The translations under genes were made by a program, and so were the position numbers. From assembly GCF_009765215.1 (NCBI RefSeq), contig NZ_VLNV01000002.1:57391-121390 (forward strand): a DNA stretch of 64,000 nucleotides, written 5' to 3'. The DNA comes from Lysobacter prati. GTDB taxonomy: Bacteria > Pseudomonadota > Gammaproteobacteria > Xanthomonadales > Xanthomonadaceae. The first letter of the stretch is position 1, and each line of letters begins with the position of its first letter. A model generated the notes under the pieces. It did no database searches. It was not told the origin of the DNA and saw only the letters and a list, made by a program, of their open reading frames with translations. This document shows, in pieces, positions 8,547-16,851 of the stretch.

Positions 8547-9034
8547 TGCCGTACACGCCGATCGTGGCCACCCTGGGTTACGTCCTCTCGCCCGATGGCA
8601 GTCATGTGCTGATGGTCCATCGCAATGCGCGTCCGGACGATCACCAGCTGGGCAAGTACAACGGCCTGGGCGGCAAGCTCGAACCGCTCGAGGACGTGGT
8701 CGCCGGCATGCGTCGCGAGATCCATGAGGAAGCCGGCATCGACTGCGAGGAACTGCAGCTGCGCGGCACGATCAGCTGGCCCGGATTCGGCAAGCACGGC
8801 GAGGACTGGCTGGGCTTCGTGTTCGTGATCACCCGCTTCAGCGGCACGCCGCACGCGAGCAACCCGGAAGGCACGCTGGAGTGGGTGCCGCTGGACCGGC
8901 TGCACGAGCTGCCGATGTGGGAAGGCGACCGCAACTTCCTGCCGCTGGTGTTCGACGACGATCAGCGTTCGTTCCATGGCGTGATGCCCTACCGCGATGG
9001 CCGCATGCAGTCGTGGTCGTACTCGCGGGTTTAG
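8546..9034 (+). CDS. Nudix hydrolase, MTH1/MutT-like
   Basis: A cytoplasmic nucleoside-diphosphate-X hydrolase of 162 residues. The Nudix box is complete at residues 43-65 (G-x5-E-x7-R-E-I-x-E-E-x-G-I). The 'GKYNGLGGKLEP' lead-in and the C-terminal tryptophan-rich block resemble eukaryote-type MTH1 enzymes that remove 8-oxo-dGTP, which makes nucleotide-pool cleaning likely, but substrate cannot be fixed. It starts inside the stop codon of the metallo-beta-lactamase gene, an unusual pairing of a resistance enzyme with a sanitation enzyme. Confidence 0.9.
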
Positions 9035-9067
9035 AGGCGCCCCCGCGAAGACAGCGGTATCGAGGTC

Positions 9068-10354
9068 TCAGATCCGTCCGACCTCGGCCCGCTCGCCCTC
9101 GGCGATGCCCAGGTTGCTCGACGCGGCCTCGTAGACCTCGCGATCGAGCAGGCCCGTTTCCTTGGCCACCAGCACCGGCACCAGCATCTGTCCGGTGACG
9201 TTGGTCATCGTGCGCATCATGTCGAGCACGCGGTCGATCGCAACCAGATAGCCGATGCCTTCCAGCGGCAGGCCGGCCGCGGACAGCACCAGCGTGACCA
9301 TGACGATCGCGGTGCCCGGCACGCCGGCGGTGCCGAAGCTGCCCAGCACGGATGCGATGAGGATGGTGAAGTACTGGCCCGGCTCCAGGTGCAGGCCGAA
9401 GTACTGCGCGACGAACAACGATGTCAGCGCCGGGTAGATCGCCCCGCAGCCGTCCATCTTGATGCTCGCGCCCAGCGGCACGGCGAATGCGGCGTAGTCC
9501 TTGTCGACACCCAGGTTGTGCGTCACCGAACGGATCGCCGCCGGCATCGCCGCGAAGCTCGACGAGGCGACGAACGCCACCTGCATGCCCGGCGCAGCGC
9601 CGCGGAAGAACTTCAGCGGATTCAGGCCATGCACCAGCAGCAGGCTGCCGTAGACGAAGACGATGTGCAGCGCGCACGCCAGGTACAAAGCGAACACGAA
9701 CGTGCCCAGCGGCAGCAGCTTCTCGAAACCATAGGCTCCGACCAGCGAAGCGATCAGGCCGAACGTGCCCAGCGGGGTCAGCTCCAGCACGAATCGGGTT
9801 ACCTGCACCATCGTGTCGCTGGCCTCGGAAGCCAGCTTGCGCAACGTCGCAGTGCGCTCGCCCAGCTTGACCAGGGCGAAGCCGACCAGGCCGGCGAACA
9901 CGATCACCTGCAGGATCTTGCCGTCGCTCAGTGCCTTGAACGGATTGGTCGGAATGACGTCGAGCAGCACCTGCGTAGCCGACGGCACCTCGCGCACGGT
10001 GTAGTCCGGCGCCACCGTCAGCCCGGCCAGGCCGTGCCCGGGTTGCAGCACCCAGCCGACCGACAGGCCGACACCGACCGCCAGCGCTGCGGTAATCGCG
10101 AACCAGACGAAGGTGCGCCCGCCCAACGCGGCCACGGACTTCTGTCCGTGCAGGCTGCTGATGGCATTCATCACCGCGAAGAACACCAGCGGCACGGCGA
10201 TCATCTTGATGCCGTTGACGTAAATCGTGCCGAGCGGGCCGAACCAGGTTTCGGCGGAATGGCCGAACAACCAGCCGGCGAGCGCACCCAGTACGAATCC
10301 CGCCAGCACGCGCTGCCAGAACGGGATGCGGAGCCAGGCCGAAACCACCTTCAT
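9068..10354 (-). CDS. Dicarboxylate/amino acid:cation symporter (DAACS family)
   Basis: An inner-membrane secondary transporter of 428 residues for C4-dicarboxylates or acidic/neutral amino acids, driven by Na+ or H+. The family hallmarks are present: the serine-rich re-entrant loop 'ASSSFAAMPAAI', the second hairpin 'GSFGTAGVPGTAIVM', and a helix-8-like segment with 'DRVLDMMRTMTNVTGQM', whose D and N residues belong to the GltPh-type substrate and cation site. About eight hydrophobic segments are seen. The ATG at 10354 gives a typical N-terminus. It converges with the Nudix gene and is divergent from alkaline phosphatase. Confidence 0.92.
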   Translation of the reverse strand: MKVVSAWLRIPFWQRVLAGFVLGALAGWLFGHSAETWFGPLGTIYVNGIKMIAVPLVFFAVMNAISSLHGQKSVAALGGRTFVWFAITAALAVGVGLSVGWVLQPGHGLAGLTVAPDYTVREVPSATQVLLDVIPTNPFKALSDGKILQVIVFAGLVGFALVKLGERTATLRKLASEASDTMVQVTRFVLELTPLGTFGLIASLVGAYGFEKLLPLGTFVFALYLACALHIVFVYGSLLLVHGLNPLKFFRGAAPGMQVAFVASSSFAAMPAAIRSVTHNLGVDKDYAAFAVPLGASIKMDGCGAIYPALTSLFVAQYFGLHLEPGQYFTILIASVLGSFGTAGVPGTAIVMVTLVLSAAGLPLEGIGYLVAIDRVLDMMRTMTNVTGQMLVPVLVAKETGLLDREVYEAASSNLGIAEGERAEVGRI

Positions 10355-10445
10355 CGGGACCGTCGCTTTGCATTACATGTCGGCTTTGCACCTTATCCCA
10401 GCCCGACCTGCCCGGCGACCCCGTCAGTGCAACGCCGGTGTCCCA

Positions 10446-10471
10446 GCACTGCAATAACGCACTGCATAATC
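10446..10471 (+). promoter_or_regulatory. 13-bp direct tandem repeat upstream of alkaline phosphatase
   Basis: GCACTGCAATAAC followed directly by GCACTGCATAATC, 28 nt before the alkaline phosphatase start. The second copy contains a -10-like CATAAT. The 13-bp period does not fit the 11-bp period of a classical Pho box, so I call it only a candidate regulator site. Confidence 0.4.
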
Positions 10472-10498
10472 GCGGTTTGCCCGCCGACACCCCAACCG

Positions 10499-12223
10499 AT
10501 GTCCCGACTGCCCCACGCCTGCCTCAAGCCCGCCTGCCTCAAGCCCGTCTGCCTCACCCTCGCCATCACCCTGCTTGCCAGCGCCTGCGCCAGCCAGGGC
10601 GTTCGCGCCCCGTCCGCAGCCTCCGCCGTGTCGGTGGACGTTCCGGTCATCGCGCACCCCAAGGATGAAACCGCGGCCTGGTGGTTCCGCGACGGCGCCG
10701 CCCAGGCCGCCCAGCGTGGCGGCATGTCGGGCAAGGCGAAGAACGTGATCCTGTTCGTCGGCGACGGCATGAGCCTGACCACGGTCGCTGCCGCGCGCAT
10801 CCTCGATGGCCAGCGCAAGGGCGGCTCGGGCGAGGAGAACCGGCTGAGCTGGGAGCGCTTCCCGGCCACGGCGCTGAGCAAGACCTACAACACCGATTCG
10901 CAGACGCCCGACTCGGCCGGCACCATGAGCGCCATGGCCACCGGCGTGAAAACGCGCGCCGGCGTGCTCAGCATCGGCCAGCAGGCAGCGCGCCGGAACT
11001 GCGCGCAGGCCTTGCAGGCACCGATCCTGACGCTGTGGGAACTGGCCGCGAGCCAGGGCCTGGGCACCGGCGTGGTCACCACCACCCGCGTCACCCACGC
11101 CACACCCGGCGCGACGTTCACCCATTCGGCCGATCGCAACTGGGAAAACGACACCGACCTGCCCGATGACGCCAAGGCCGCCGGTTGCGTCGACATCGCG
11201 CGGCAGCTGGTGGAAACGCCGTTCGGCCACGGCCCGGACGTACTGATGGGCGGCGGCCGCGGTGAGTTCATGACCGCGCAGCAATCCGACCCCGAATACG
11301 ACGACAAGGTCGGCCAGCGCCTCGACGGCCGCGACCTGGTCGCGCAGTGGAAGCAACGCCATCCCGATGGCACTTATGTCTGGAATGCGCAGCAGTTCGC
11401 CGCGGCGCCGATGCACGGCCCGCTGCTTGGACTGTTCGAGTACGACCACATGCAGTTCTCGCACGACCGCCAGAAGGATGGCGCCGGCGAGCCGACGCTG
11501 GCGGAGATGACCCGCGCCGCGATCGCGCGCCTGCAGCAGAATTCCAATGGCTACGTGCTGCTGGTCGAAGGCGGCCGCATCGACCACGCCAACCATTACG
11601 GCAATGCCTATCGTGCGCTCACCGACACCATCGCCCTGAGCGAAGCGGTGCAGGCCGCTGCCGAGGCGACGTCGGCCGACGACACGCTGATCCTGGTCAC
11701 CGCCGACCACTCGCACACGCTGAGCTTTGTCGGCTACCCGGTGCGCGGCAATCCGATCCTCGGCAAGGTGCGCGGCGCCAGCGGCGAAGAAGGCGAGAAC
11801 GGCGACTACGCCATCGACGCACTCGGCCTGCCCTACGCCACGCTCAGCTACAGCAATGGCCCGGGCTACGTCGGCGCGAGCGCGCAGCAGCCCGAGGGTC
11901 CGAAGAAGTTCCAGCACTCGGTCAGCGGCGTGCAGATCCCCAAGCGCGGCCGTCCCGACCTGCGCAATGTCGACACCCAGGACCCGGACTTCCTGCAGGA
12001 AGCGATGGTGCCTATGGGCGCCGAAACGCACGGCGGCGATGACGTCGGCATCTGGGCGCGCGGCCCCGGCAGCGAGGCGGTGCGCGGCAGCGTCGAGCAG
12101 AACGCGATATTCCACTTCATGCTGCAGGCGATGCCGAAACTGCGCGACGGGTTGTGCAAGGCCGGCGACTGCGACGGCAACGGCGTGCCGGTGACGGTGC
12201 CGGACCCGGCGAAGTTCCGCTGA
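10499..12223 (+). CDS. Alkaline phosphatase, lipoprotein
   Basis: A metal-dependent phosphomonoesterase of the PhoA superfamily, 574 residues, exported and probably lipid-anchored (lipobox L-A-S-A-C at Cys30). The key blocks are 'NVILFVGDGMS' with the metal ligand D89, 'DSQTPDSAGTMSAM' with nucleophile S139, 'EGGRIDHANH', 'TADHSHTLSF' and 'ETHGGDDV', which supply the remaining zinc ligands. It releases phosphate from organic phosphates in the periplasm or at the outer membrane. The signal peptide contains a 15-bp tandem repeat coding for the repeated A/V-C-L-K-P pattern. A large inverted repeat follows the gene. Confidence 0.92.
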   Translation: MSRLPHACLKPACLKPVCLTLAITLLASACASQGVRAPSAASAVSVDVPVIAHPKDETAAWWFRDGAAQAAQRGGMSGKAKNVILFVGDGMSLTTVAAARILDGQRKGGSGEENRLSWERFPATALSKTYNTDSQTPDSAGTMSAMATGVKTRAGVLSIGQQAARRNCAQALQAPILTLWELAASQGLGTGVVTTTRVTHATPGATFTHSADRNWENDTDLPDDAKAAGCVDIARQLVETPFGHGPDVLMGGGRGEFMTAQQSDPEYDDKVGQRLDGRDLVAQWKQRHPDGTYVWNAQQFAAAPMHGPLLGLFEYDHMQFSHDRQKDGAGEPTLAEMTRAAIARLQQNSNGYVLLVEGGRIDHANHYGNAYRALTDTIALSEAVQAAAEATSADDTLILVTADHSHTLSFVGYPVRGNPILGKVRGASGEEGENGDYAIDALGLPYATLSYSNGPGYVGASAQQPEGPKKFQHSVSGVQIPKRGRPDLRNVDTQDPDFLQEAMVPMGAETHGGDDVGIWARGPGSEAVRGSVEQNAIFHFMLQAMPKLRDGLCKAGDCDGNGVPVTVPDPAKFR

Positions 12224-12252
12224 GGGTTTGACTCAAACCCCGCACCCCAGCC

Positions 12253-12365
12253 ACCGTTCGTCCTGAGCGTAGCGCAGCGAAGTCGAAGGACCGGGCCACC
12301 GATCGCACATCGGCACTGCCTTCCTTCGACTTCGGCCCTACGGGCCTACGCTCAGGACGAACGGT
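12253..12365. repeat. Large inverted repeat between convergent genes (bidirectional terminator candidate)
   Basis: The left arm (12253-12290) begins ACCGTTCGTCCTGAGCGTAG and contains CGAAGTCGAAGGA; the right arm (12322-12365) carries the complements TCCTTCGACTTCG and CTACGCTCAGGACGAACGGT. The whole 113-bp region would fold into one long interrupted hairpin. It lies between alkaline phosphatase (+) and the HemJ-like gene (-), where a shared terminator would be expected. Confidence 0.85.
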
Positions 12366-12379
12366 GTTTGGGGGATTGG

Positions 12380-12799
12380 TCAGAACGGCTTGGCGATCAC
12401 CAGATACACGATCGCCACCAGCAGCAGCACCGGCAGCTCGTTGAACCAGCGCAGTGTCTTCGACGAGGGCAGCGCCTTGCCGGCTTCCACGCCCTTGAGC
12501 CAGCGTCCGCTGACGATGAAGTACGCCAGCATCACCACGACCAGCGCGAGCTTGGCATGCAGCCAGCCACCGCTGATCTTGAAGTGCAGCCACAGTGTCA
12601 GGCCGAGCACGAAGGCGAGGCCGAACATGATGTGGCCGAAGCGGTAAAGACGCTTGCCCATCAGCACCAGGCGCGCGCGCACGGCCGCGTCGTCGCCGGC
12701 CTCGGCCAGGTTGACCAGGATCCGCGGCAGGTAGAACACGCCGCCCATCCAGGCCATCACGAATACGAGGTGGGCGGTCTTGGTCCAGAGGTAGGCCAT
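12380..12799 (-). CDS. hemJ: HemJ/CopD-like membrane protein (probable protoporphyrinogen IX oxidase)
   Basis: A product of 139 residues with about four membrane helices, starting 'MAYLWTKTAHLVFVMAWMGGVFYLPRI'-like in two blocks (residues 1-15 and 16-27). H10 and the downstream 'LHAKL' lysine region match the residues known to be needed in HemJ, which oxidises protoporphyrinogen IX to protoporphyrin IX in many Gram-negative bacteria lacking HemY/HemG. The start was placed at the second ATG because the conserved region begins there and a GGAG lies upstream. It is divergent from a methyltransferase. Older annotation would call it UPF0093. Confidence 0.8.
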   Translation of the reverse strand: MAYLWTKTAHLVFVMAWMGGVFYLPRILVNLAEAGDDAAVRARLVLMGKRLYRFGHIMFGLAFVLGLTLWLHFKISGGWLHAKLALVVVMLAYFIVSGRWLKGVEAGKALPSSKTLRWFNELPVLLLVAIVYLVIAKPF

Positions 12800-12901
12800 G
12801 GGTTCTGCTCCGAAATGCGGGCAATAGGATGGCATACCCGCCCTCCCCGGTTTGATCGATTACGATGCCCCGTCCCGCGCCAGTCGCAATCGATCGATCC
12901 G

Positions 12902-13510
12902 ATGAGCAAGCAGTACGACCAGACCTACTTCGACCGCTGGTACCGCAAGGGCGCCAGCAAGGACCACGCCGTCGGCAGTGGCGCGCGCCTGACGCGCAAG
13001 GTCGCATTGGCCGTCGCCACCGCCGAGTACCACCTGGAACGGCCGATCCGCAGCGTGCTCGACATCGGTTGCGGCGAAGGCGCATGGCGCGCACCGCTGC
13101 TGAAGCTGCGACCGAAACTGCAGTACCTGGGTTTCGACAGCAGCGAATATGCGGTCACCCGCTACGGCGCGCGCCGCAACCTGCACCTGGCCCGCTTCGC
13201 CGACTTCCAGCACCTGCGCCCGTGCCCGCCGGTCGACCTGCTGGTCTGCAGCGACGTGATGCATTACCTGGACACGCGCGAACTCGATCGCGGCCTGCCG
13301 GCGTTGGCCGAGCTGTGCGCTGGCGTCGCGTTCCTGGAAACCTTCACCCGCGAAGACGAAACCGACGGCGACAACCACGACTTCAAGCAGCGGCCGGCGC
13401 GCTTCTATCGCCAGCGCTTCCAGGCTTTGGGCCTGACGGCGCTGGGATCGCACCTGTGGCTGGCGCCGGCGCTGGCCGAGCGGCTGGTCGCCCTCGAACG
13501 TCCCGCCTGA
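12902..13510 (+). CDS. Class I SAM-dependent methyltransferase
   Basis: A cytoplasmic protein of 202 residues. Motif I, which binds S-adenosylmethionine, is 'SVLDIGCGEGAW' (about 51-62), motif II is 'YLGFDSSEYAV', and 'VDLLVCSDVMHYLD' is the post-motif strand. No additional domain is seen, so the acceptor is unknown. The start ATG at 12902 gives 'MSKQYDQTYFDRWYR', a typical opening for small Methyltransf_11/12 proteins. It stands between the HemJ-like gene (divergent) and phaZ (84 nt downstream, same strand). Confidence 0.85.
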   Translation: MSKQYDQTYFDRWYRKGASKDHAVGSGARLTRKVALAVATAEYHLERPIRSVLDIGCGEGAWRAPLLKLRPKLQYLGFDSSEYAVTRYGARRNLHLARFADFQHLRPCPPVDLLVCSDVMHYLDTRELDRGLPALAELCAGVAFLETFTREDETDGDNHDFKQRPARFYRQRFQALGLTALGSHLWLAPALAERLVALERPA

Positions 13511-13594
13511 GCTGGGAAGCCCGATTCAGTTTCGAGCTCTGCCGATCCTCTATGCTGCGACGCAGCAAACCGCCAACCTGACCGGATTCAACGA

Positions 13595-14875
13595 ATGCTC
13601 TATCAGATGCACGAGCTTGGACGCGCCTGGATGGCCCCCATGACCTACTGGGCCGAAGCCAGCGCCAAGATCTTCGGCGCCAACGGCGGATGGTTGTCGT
13701 CGTTGCCGGGCGCGGCGCAGGCCGCCGCCGGCTACGAACTGATGTACCGGATCGGCAAGGATTACGAGAAGCCCGAGTTCGGCATCCACTCGATCGACAT
13801 CGACGGCGTCGCCTACCCGGTGGTCGAGCGCGAGATGCTGCGCAAGCCGTTCTGCAGGCTGCTGCGCTTCAAGCGCTACGCCGATGACGCCGGCAACCTC
13901 ATGGACCTGAAGGACGACCCGCCGGTGCTGGTCGTCGCTCCACTGTCGGGCCACCACGCCACGCTGCTGCGCGACACCGTGCGCACGCTGCTGCGCGACC
14001 ACAAGGTCTACATCACCGACTGGGTCGATGCGCGCATGGTGCCGAGCGCCGACGGAGAGTTCTCGCTCGACGACTACGTCGCCTACATCGAGGAGTTCAT
14101 CCGCCACATCGGCGCGAAGTCGCTGCACGTGATCAGCGTCTGCCAGCCGACCGTGCCGGTACTGGCCGCGGTGTCGCTGATGGCTGCGCGTGGCGAGGAC
14201 ACGCCGCGTTCGCTGGTGATGATGGGGGGCCCGATCGACACCCGCCAGAACCCGACCAAGGTCAATGACCTGGCCACCAACAAGCCGTTGGCGTGGTTCG
14301 AAAACAACCTGATCCAGCACGTGCCGGCGAACTACCCCGGCCATGGTCGCCGCGTCTACCCAGGCTTCCTGCAGCACGCCGGCTTCGTCGCGATGAATCC
14401 CGAGCGCCACTTCACTTCGCACTGGGACTACTACCAGGACCTGGTCAAGGGCGATCTCGAGGACGCCGCTGCACACCGCCGCTTCTACGACGAATACAAC
14501 GCCGTGCTCGACATGCCGGCCGAGTATTACCTGCAGACGGTGCGCATCGTGTTCCAGGAGCATCTGCTGCCGCGTGGCCTGTGGGACGTGCGTGGCCAGC
14601 GCGTCGATCCTTCGCGCATCCACGGCACTGCCCTGCTGACCATCGAAGGCGAGCTGGACGATATCTCCGGCCAGGGCCAGACCCGCGCTGCGCACACGTT
14701 GTGCACGGGCGTCAGCGAAGCCGACCGCGAGCACCTGACGGTCAAAGGCGCCGGCCATTACGGCATCTTCAGCGGTCGCCGCTGGCGCACCGAGGTCTAC
14801 CCGCAGGTGCGTGATTTCATTGCGCGCCATGCCGTTGCGGGCGAAACGACCGCGGAGCCGCCGGCGAGCACCTGA
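13595..14875 (+). CDS. phaZ: Intracellular polyhydroxyalkanoate (PHB) depolymerase
   Basis: Mobilises stored poly(3-hydroxybutyrate) granules in the cytoplasm. The product has 426 residues and the nucleophile is the family's cysteine, C183 in 'SVCQPTVPVLA', at the same position as in the Ralstonia PhaZa1 type. The catalytic His lies in 'GAGHYGIFSGRRW' near the C-terminus, and the N-terminal 'MLYQMHELGRAWMAP' is typical. No signal peptide is present, as expected for the intracellular class. No PHA synthase or phasin gene is in the window, so the rest of the pathway must be elsewhere, or the enzyme uses another substrate. Confidence 0.92.
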   Translation: MLYQMHELGRAWMAPMTYWAEASAKIFGANGGWLSSLPGAAQAAAGYELMYRIGKDYEKPEFGIHSIDIDGVAYPVVEREMLRKPFCRLLRFKRYADDAGNLMDLKDDPPVLVVAPLSGHHATLLRDTVRTLLRDHKVYITDWVDARMVPSADGEFSLDDYVAYIEEFIRHIGAKSLHVISVCQPTVPVLAAVSLMAARGEDTPRSLVMMGGPIDTRQNPTKVNDLATNKPLAWFENNLIQHVPANYPGHGRRVYPGFLQHAGFVAMNPERHFTSHWDYYQDLVKGDLEDAAAHRRFYDEYNAVLDMPAEYYLQTVRIVFQEHLLPRGLWDVRGQRVDPSRIHGTALLTIEGELDDISGQGQTRAAHTLCTGVSEADREHLTVKGAGHYGIFSGRRWRTEVYPQVRDFIARHAVAGETTAEPPAST

Positions 14876-14941
14876 CGCACTTGATTCGCAGCTGTTGCGC
14901 CCAGATCACGAAGGTATCCCCGCCGAGCAAAGGAACCTTCG

Positions 14942-15220
14942 ATGGACTGTCCCGTGTGCCGCGACGTGAAACTGGCGATGACCGATCGCCAGGGCATCGA
15001 GATCGACTACTGCCCGCAATGCCGCGGCGTCTGGCTTGACCGTGGCGAGCTCGACAAGCTGATCGAGCGCGCCACTGCCGACAGCAGCCGCCAGCCGGCG
15101 CAGCGACCACAGCACGGCCCGCCGCCGTCGCCGTACCAGTCACGCGATTCGCACGGTGGCTACTCCGAGCACCGGCACAAGAAAAAGAAGAACCTGCTGG
15201 GCGAGCTGTTCGACTTCTGA
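14942..15220 (+). CDS. Zinc-ribbon (zf-TFIIB) protein
   Basis: A product of 92 residues with one TFIIB-like zinc ribbon: C3-x2-C6 and C24-x2-C27 in 'MDCPVCRD' and 'DYCPQCRGVWLDRGELDKL'. The middle is rich in Pro, Gln and Arg, and the C-terminus is a basic/His stretch ending 'KKKKNLLGELFDF'. Proteins of this family are widespread and not functionally assigned. An AAAGGA ribosome site lies 8-10 nt upstream of the ATG. No operon partner is evident. Confidence 0.85.
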   Translation: MDCPVCRDVKLAMTDRQGIEIDYCPQCRGVWLDRGELDKLIERATADSSRQPAQRPQHGPPPSPYQSRDSHGGYSEHRHKKKKNLLGELFDF

Positions 15221-15252
15221 AGTCCACTCGCCGTCCTACCGGCCTCCCTCAC

Positions 15253-15362
15253 CGTCATCCCGGCAAACGCCGGGATCCATCTTGACGTCATCCCGGCGAA
15301 CGCCGGGATCCCGGGGCAATCACGTCAACCTCAAGTCGCTGGGTTCCCGCCTTCGCGGGAAC
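15253..15362. repeat. REP-like palindromes (three units)
   Basis: Three GC hairpins in the convergent gap: GTCATCCCGGCAAACGCCGGGA (about 15253-15276, arms CCCGGC/GCCGGG), GTCATCCCGGCGAACGCCGGGA (about 15285-15310), and GGTTCCCGCCTTCGCGGGAAC (15341-15361). They separate the zinc-ribbon gene (+) from the sensor-like gene (-). Confidence 0.8.
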
Positions 15363-15368
15363 TACAGA

Positions 15369-16295
15369 TCAGTTGTACTGCGCCGTCTTGACCAGCATGT
15401 GCTTGGCCAGCAACCCATGCATCTGGCCGAACAGGCGCACCAGGTGCATCGTCGCGAACAGCAGCACCACGCCGGCCAGTATCGCCAGCGGCCACAGCCA
15501 AGGCTCGGCGGCGCCGAACACCATGATGTCGTCGACATACAGGTGTGAACCAAACCCGAGCAGCAGCGCGATGGGGGCCGCGATCATCGACAGCGACACC
15601 GTCAGGCCGACCACCGTCACCGTGAAGTAGAGGATGCCCAGCGGCAGCATCATCAGGAAGTACAGCTGCGTGGCCCAGGTGCGCGGATCGATGAAGAGGT
15701 CCTTGATGCGTTCCAGCAACGGCTGCCCACGGCTGCCGTAGAGCGGCCGGCGCGGCATGCGCTCGCCCAGCATCGTCTCGACGATGCGGCCCTCGACCAG
15801 CGACAACATCTTCACCGAGCCGAAGTACAGGATCACGAACGGGATGCCGATGATCAGCACGCCCAGGCCGGCCGAGAGCGAGATGCCCGTGACCACCCAG
15901 GTGAAGTAGAAGATGCCGGTGGCCAGCGACAGCAGCATGTAGAACAGCGCGCCGTAGGTGCGCGGCTCGGCGATCACGCCGAAGAACTGGCCGAGCACCG
16001 ACTTGCGCGGCGGTGGTGCCGGCGGCCGCAGCGCCGTCTGCACCTTGACCTCGGTGTCGCGGTAGATGTCGGCGACCTCGTCCGGTGCCCCGTAACTGCT
16101 GGCGACGGCGACGATCACGTCGGCCTCGGATTTACCGGGGTTCTCCGCCAGTTCCGAGCGCAGGTATTCCTCGGCGTCGTACAGCGCGTCCTGCACCAGC
16201 GCCGGATCGGCTCCGGCGAGGGAGCGACGCAGGTGTTCCAGGTACTCGGGGATGGTGCTCGGCAGGACGGCGTTGGTGGCGTTGAACGCGTTCAT
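15369..16295 (-). CDS. HAAS-domain membrane protein with putative sensor domain, PadR partner
   Basis: A product of 308 residues. Residues about 15-90 form a helical HAAS-type (DUF1700) domain ('IPEYLEHLRRSL...EVADIYRDTEV'), followed by four or more hydrophobic segments (about 115-300) arranged as two similar halves: 'EPRTYGALFYMLLSLATGIFYF' and 'DPRTWATQLYFLMMLPLGILYF', both read in parts, which is the repeat of the 'putative sensor' membrane domain. The start overlaps the stop of the PadR gene by 4 nt (ATGA type). HAAS/sensor proteins coded next to PadR regulators are thought to sense membrane stress or antimicrobial compounds; here that is inference from context. Confidence 0.82.
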   Translation of the reverse strand: MNAFNATNAVLPSTIPEYLEHLRRSLAGADPALVQDALYDAEEYLRSELAENPGKSEADVIVAVASSYGAPDEVADIYRDTEVKVQTALRPPAPPPRKSVLGQFFGVIAEPRTYGALFYMLLSLATGIFYFTWVVTGISLSAGLGVLIIGIPFVILYFGSVKMLSLVEGRIVETMLGERMPRRPLYGSRGQPLLERIKDLFIDPRTWATQLYFLMMLPLGILYFTVTVVGLTVSLSMIAAPIALLLGFGSHLYVDDIMVFGAAEPWLWPLAILAGVVLLFATMHLVRLFGQMHGLLAKHMLVKTAQYN

Positions 16296-16657
16296 TTGTC
16301 AGGTCCTTCAAGGACGGTATCGACGGAATCACGGGTGGCGCGCCAGGCGGTGATCCATTCCTGCAGGACCGCACGGCCGGCTTCGGTGATCTGGTAGTAA
16401 CGACGGGGCGGGCCCGACATCGACGGCTCGACATGGCTATCGAGCAGTCCGGACGCGCCAAGATTGCGCAGCACCGGATACAGCGCGCTCTGCTTGCCGC
16501 TGAGCACGCCCTCCCCGGTCCGCTCCAGGCGCTTGGCGATCTGGTAGCCGTACATCGGCTCGCTCGCCGCCGCCAGGACCGCCAGCAGCACCAGCGACAC
16601 GGTGCCGGCACTGAGCTCCTTCTGGAATTTGCGCAGCTGGCTGTCGAGGTCGGTCAT
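16292..16657 (-). CDS. PadR-family transcriptional regulator
   Basis: A winged-helix repressor of 121 residues. The DNA-binding part includes 'GYQIAKRLERTG' and 'KQSALYPVLRNLGASGLLDS', then the wing 'PPRRYYQITEAGRAVLQEW'. PadR repressors usually control a neighbouring gene and leave DNA on ligand binding. It heads a two-gene operon with the HAAS/sensor membrane gene, overlapping it by 4 nt. A dyad (GTTCT-N6-AGAAC) 65 nt upstream of its start is a good candidate for autoregulation. Confidence 0.9.
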   Translation of the reverse strand: MTDLDSQLRKFQKELSAGTVSLVLLAVLAAASEPMYGYQIAKRLERTGEGVLSGKQSALYPVLRNLGASGLLDSHVEPSMSGPPRRYYQITEAGRAVLQEWITAWRATRDSVDTVLEGPDK

Positions 16658-16722
16658 GGCGCTGGGTCCAAGCGGTCTGGCGGGCGGGGGCCCCGCTATG
16701 CTGATGGCAACACTACTATCAA

Positions 16723-16738
16723 GTTCTATATACAGAAC
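16723..16738 (-). promoter_or_regulatory. Candidate PadR operator/promoter
   Basis: GTTCTATATACAGAAC is an almost perfect 16-bp dyad and includes a TATATA that could be a -10 element for the padR operon on the minus strand. It is one of the few AT-rich spots in the area and lies 65 nt before the padR start. Confidence 0.55.
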
Positions 16739-16851
16739 CTGCCATTAGTCATGAGCCAGTCAGGAGCCCGCTGTGGCCTTGCCACCCCCTCGACTGCGTC
16801 CCTGTTATCAAGGCCTTGCGCCGCACTCAGCGCGGCGGGGAGAGGTTTGCG

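Noticed and set aside
10446-10471. Pho box upstream of alkaline phosphatase
   Set aside because: Repeat period is 13 bp, not 11, and the half-sites do not fit CTGTCAT; kept only as an unassigned direct repeat.
9389-10498. Plus-strand frame continuous with the alkaline phosphatase gene
   Set aside because: Antisense to the symporter gene; the real protein starts with its lipoprotein signal at 10499.
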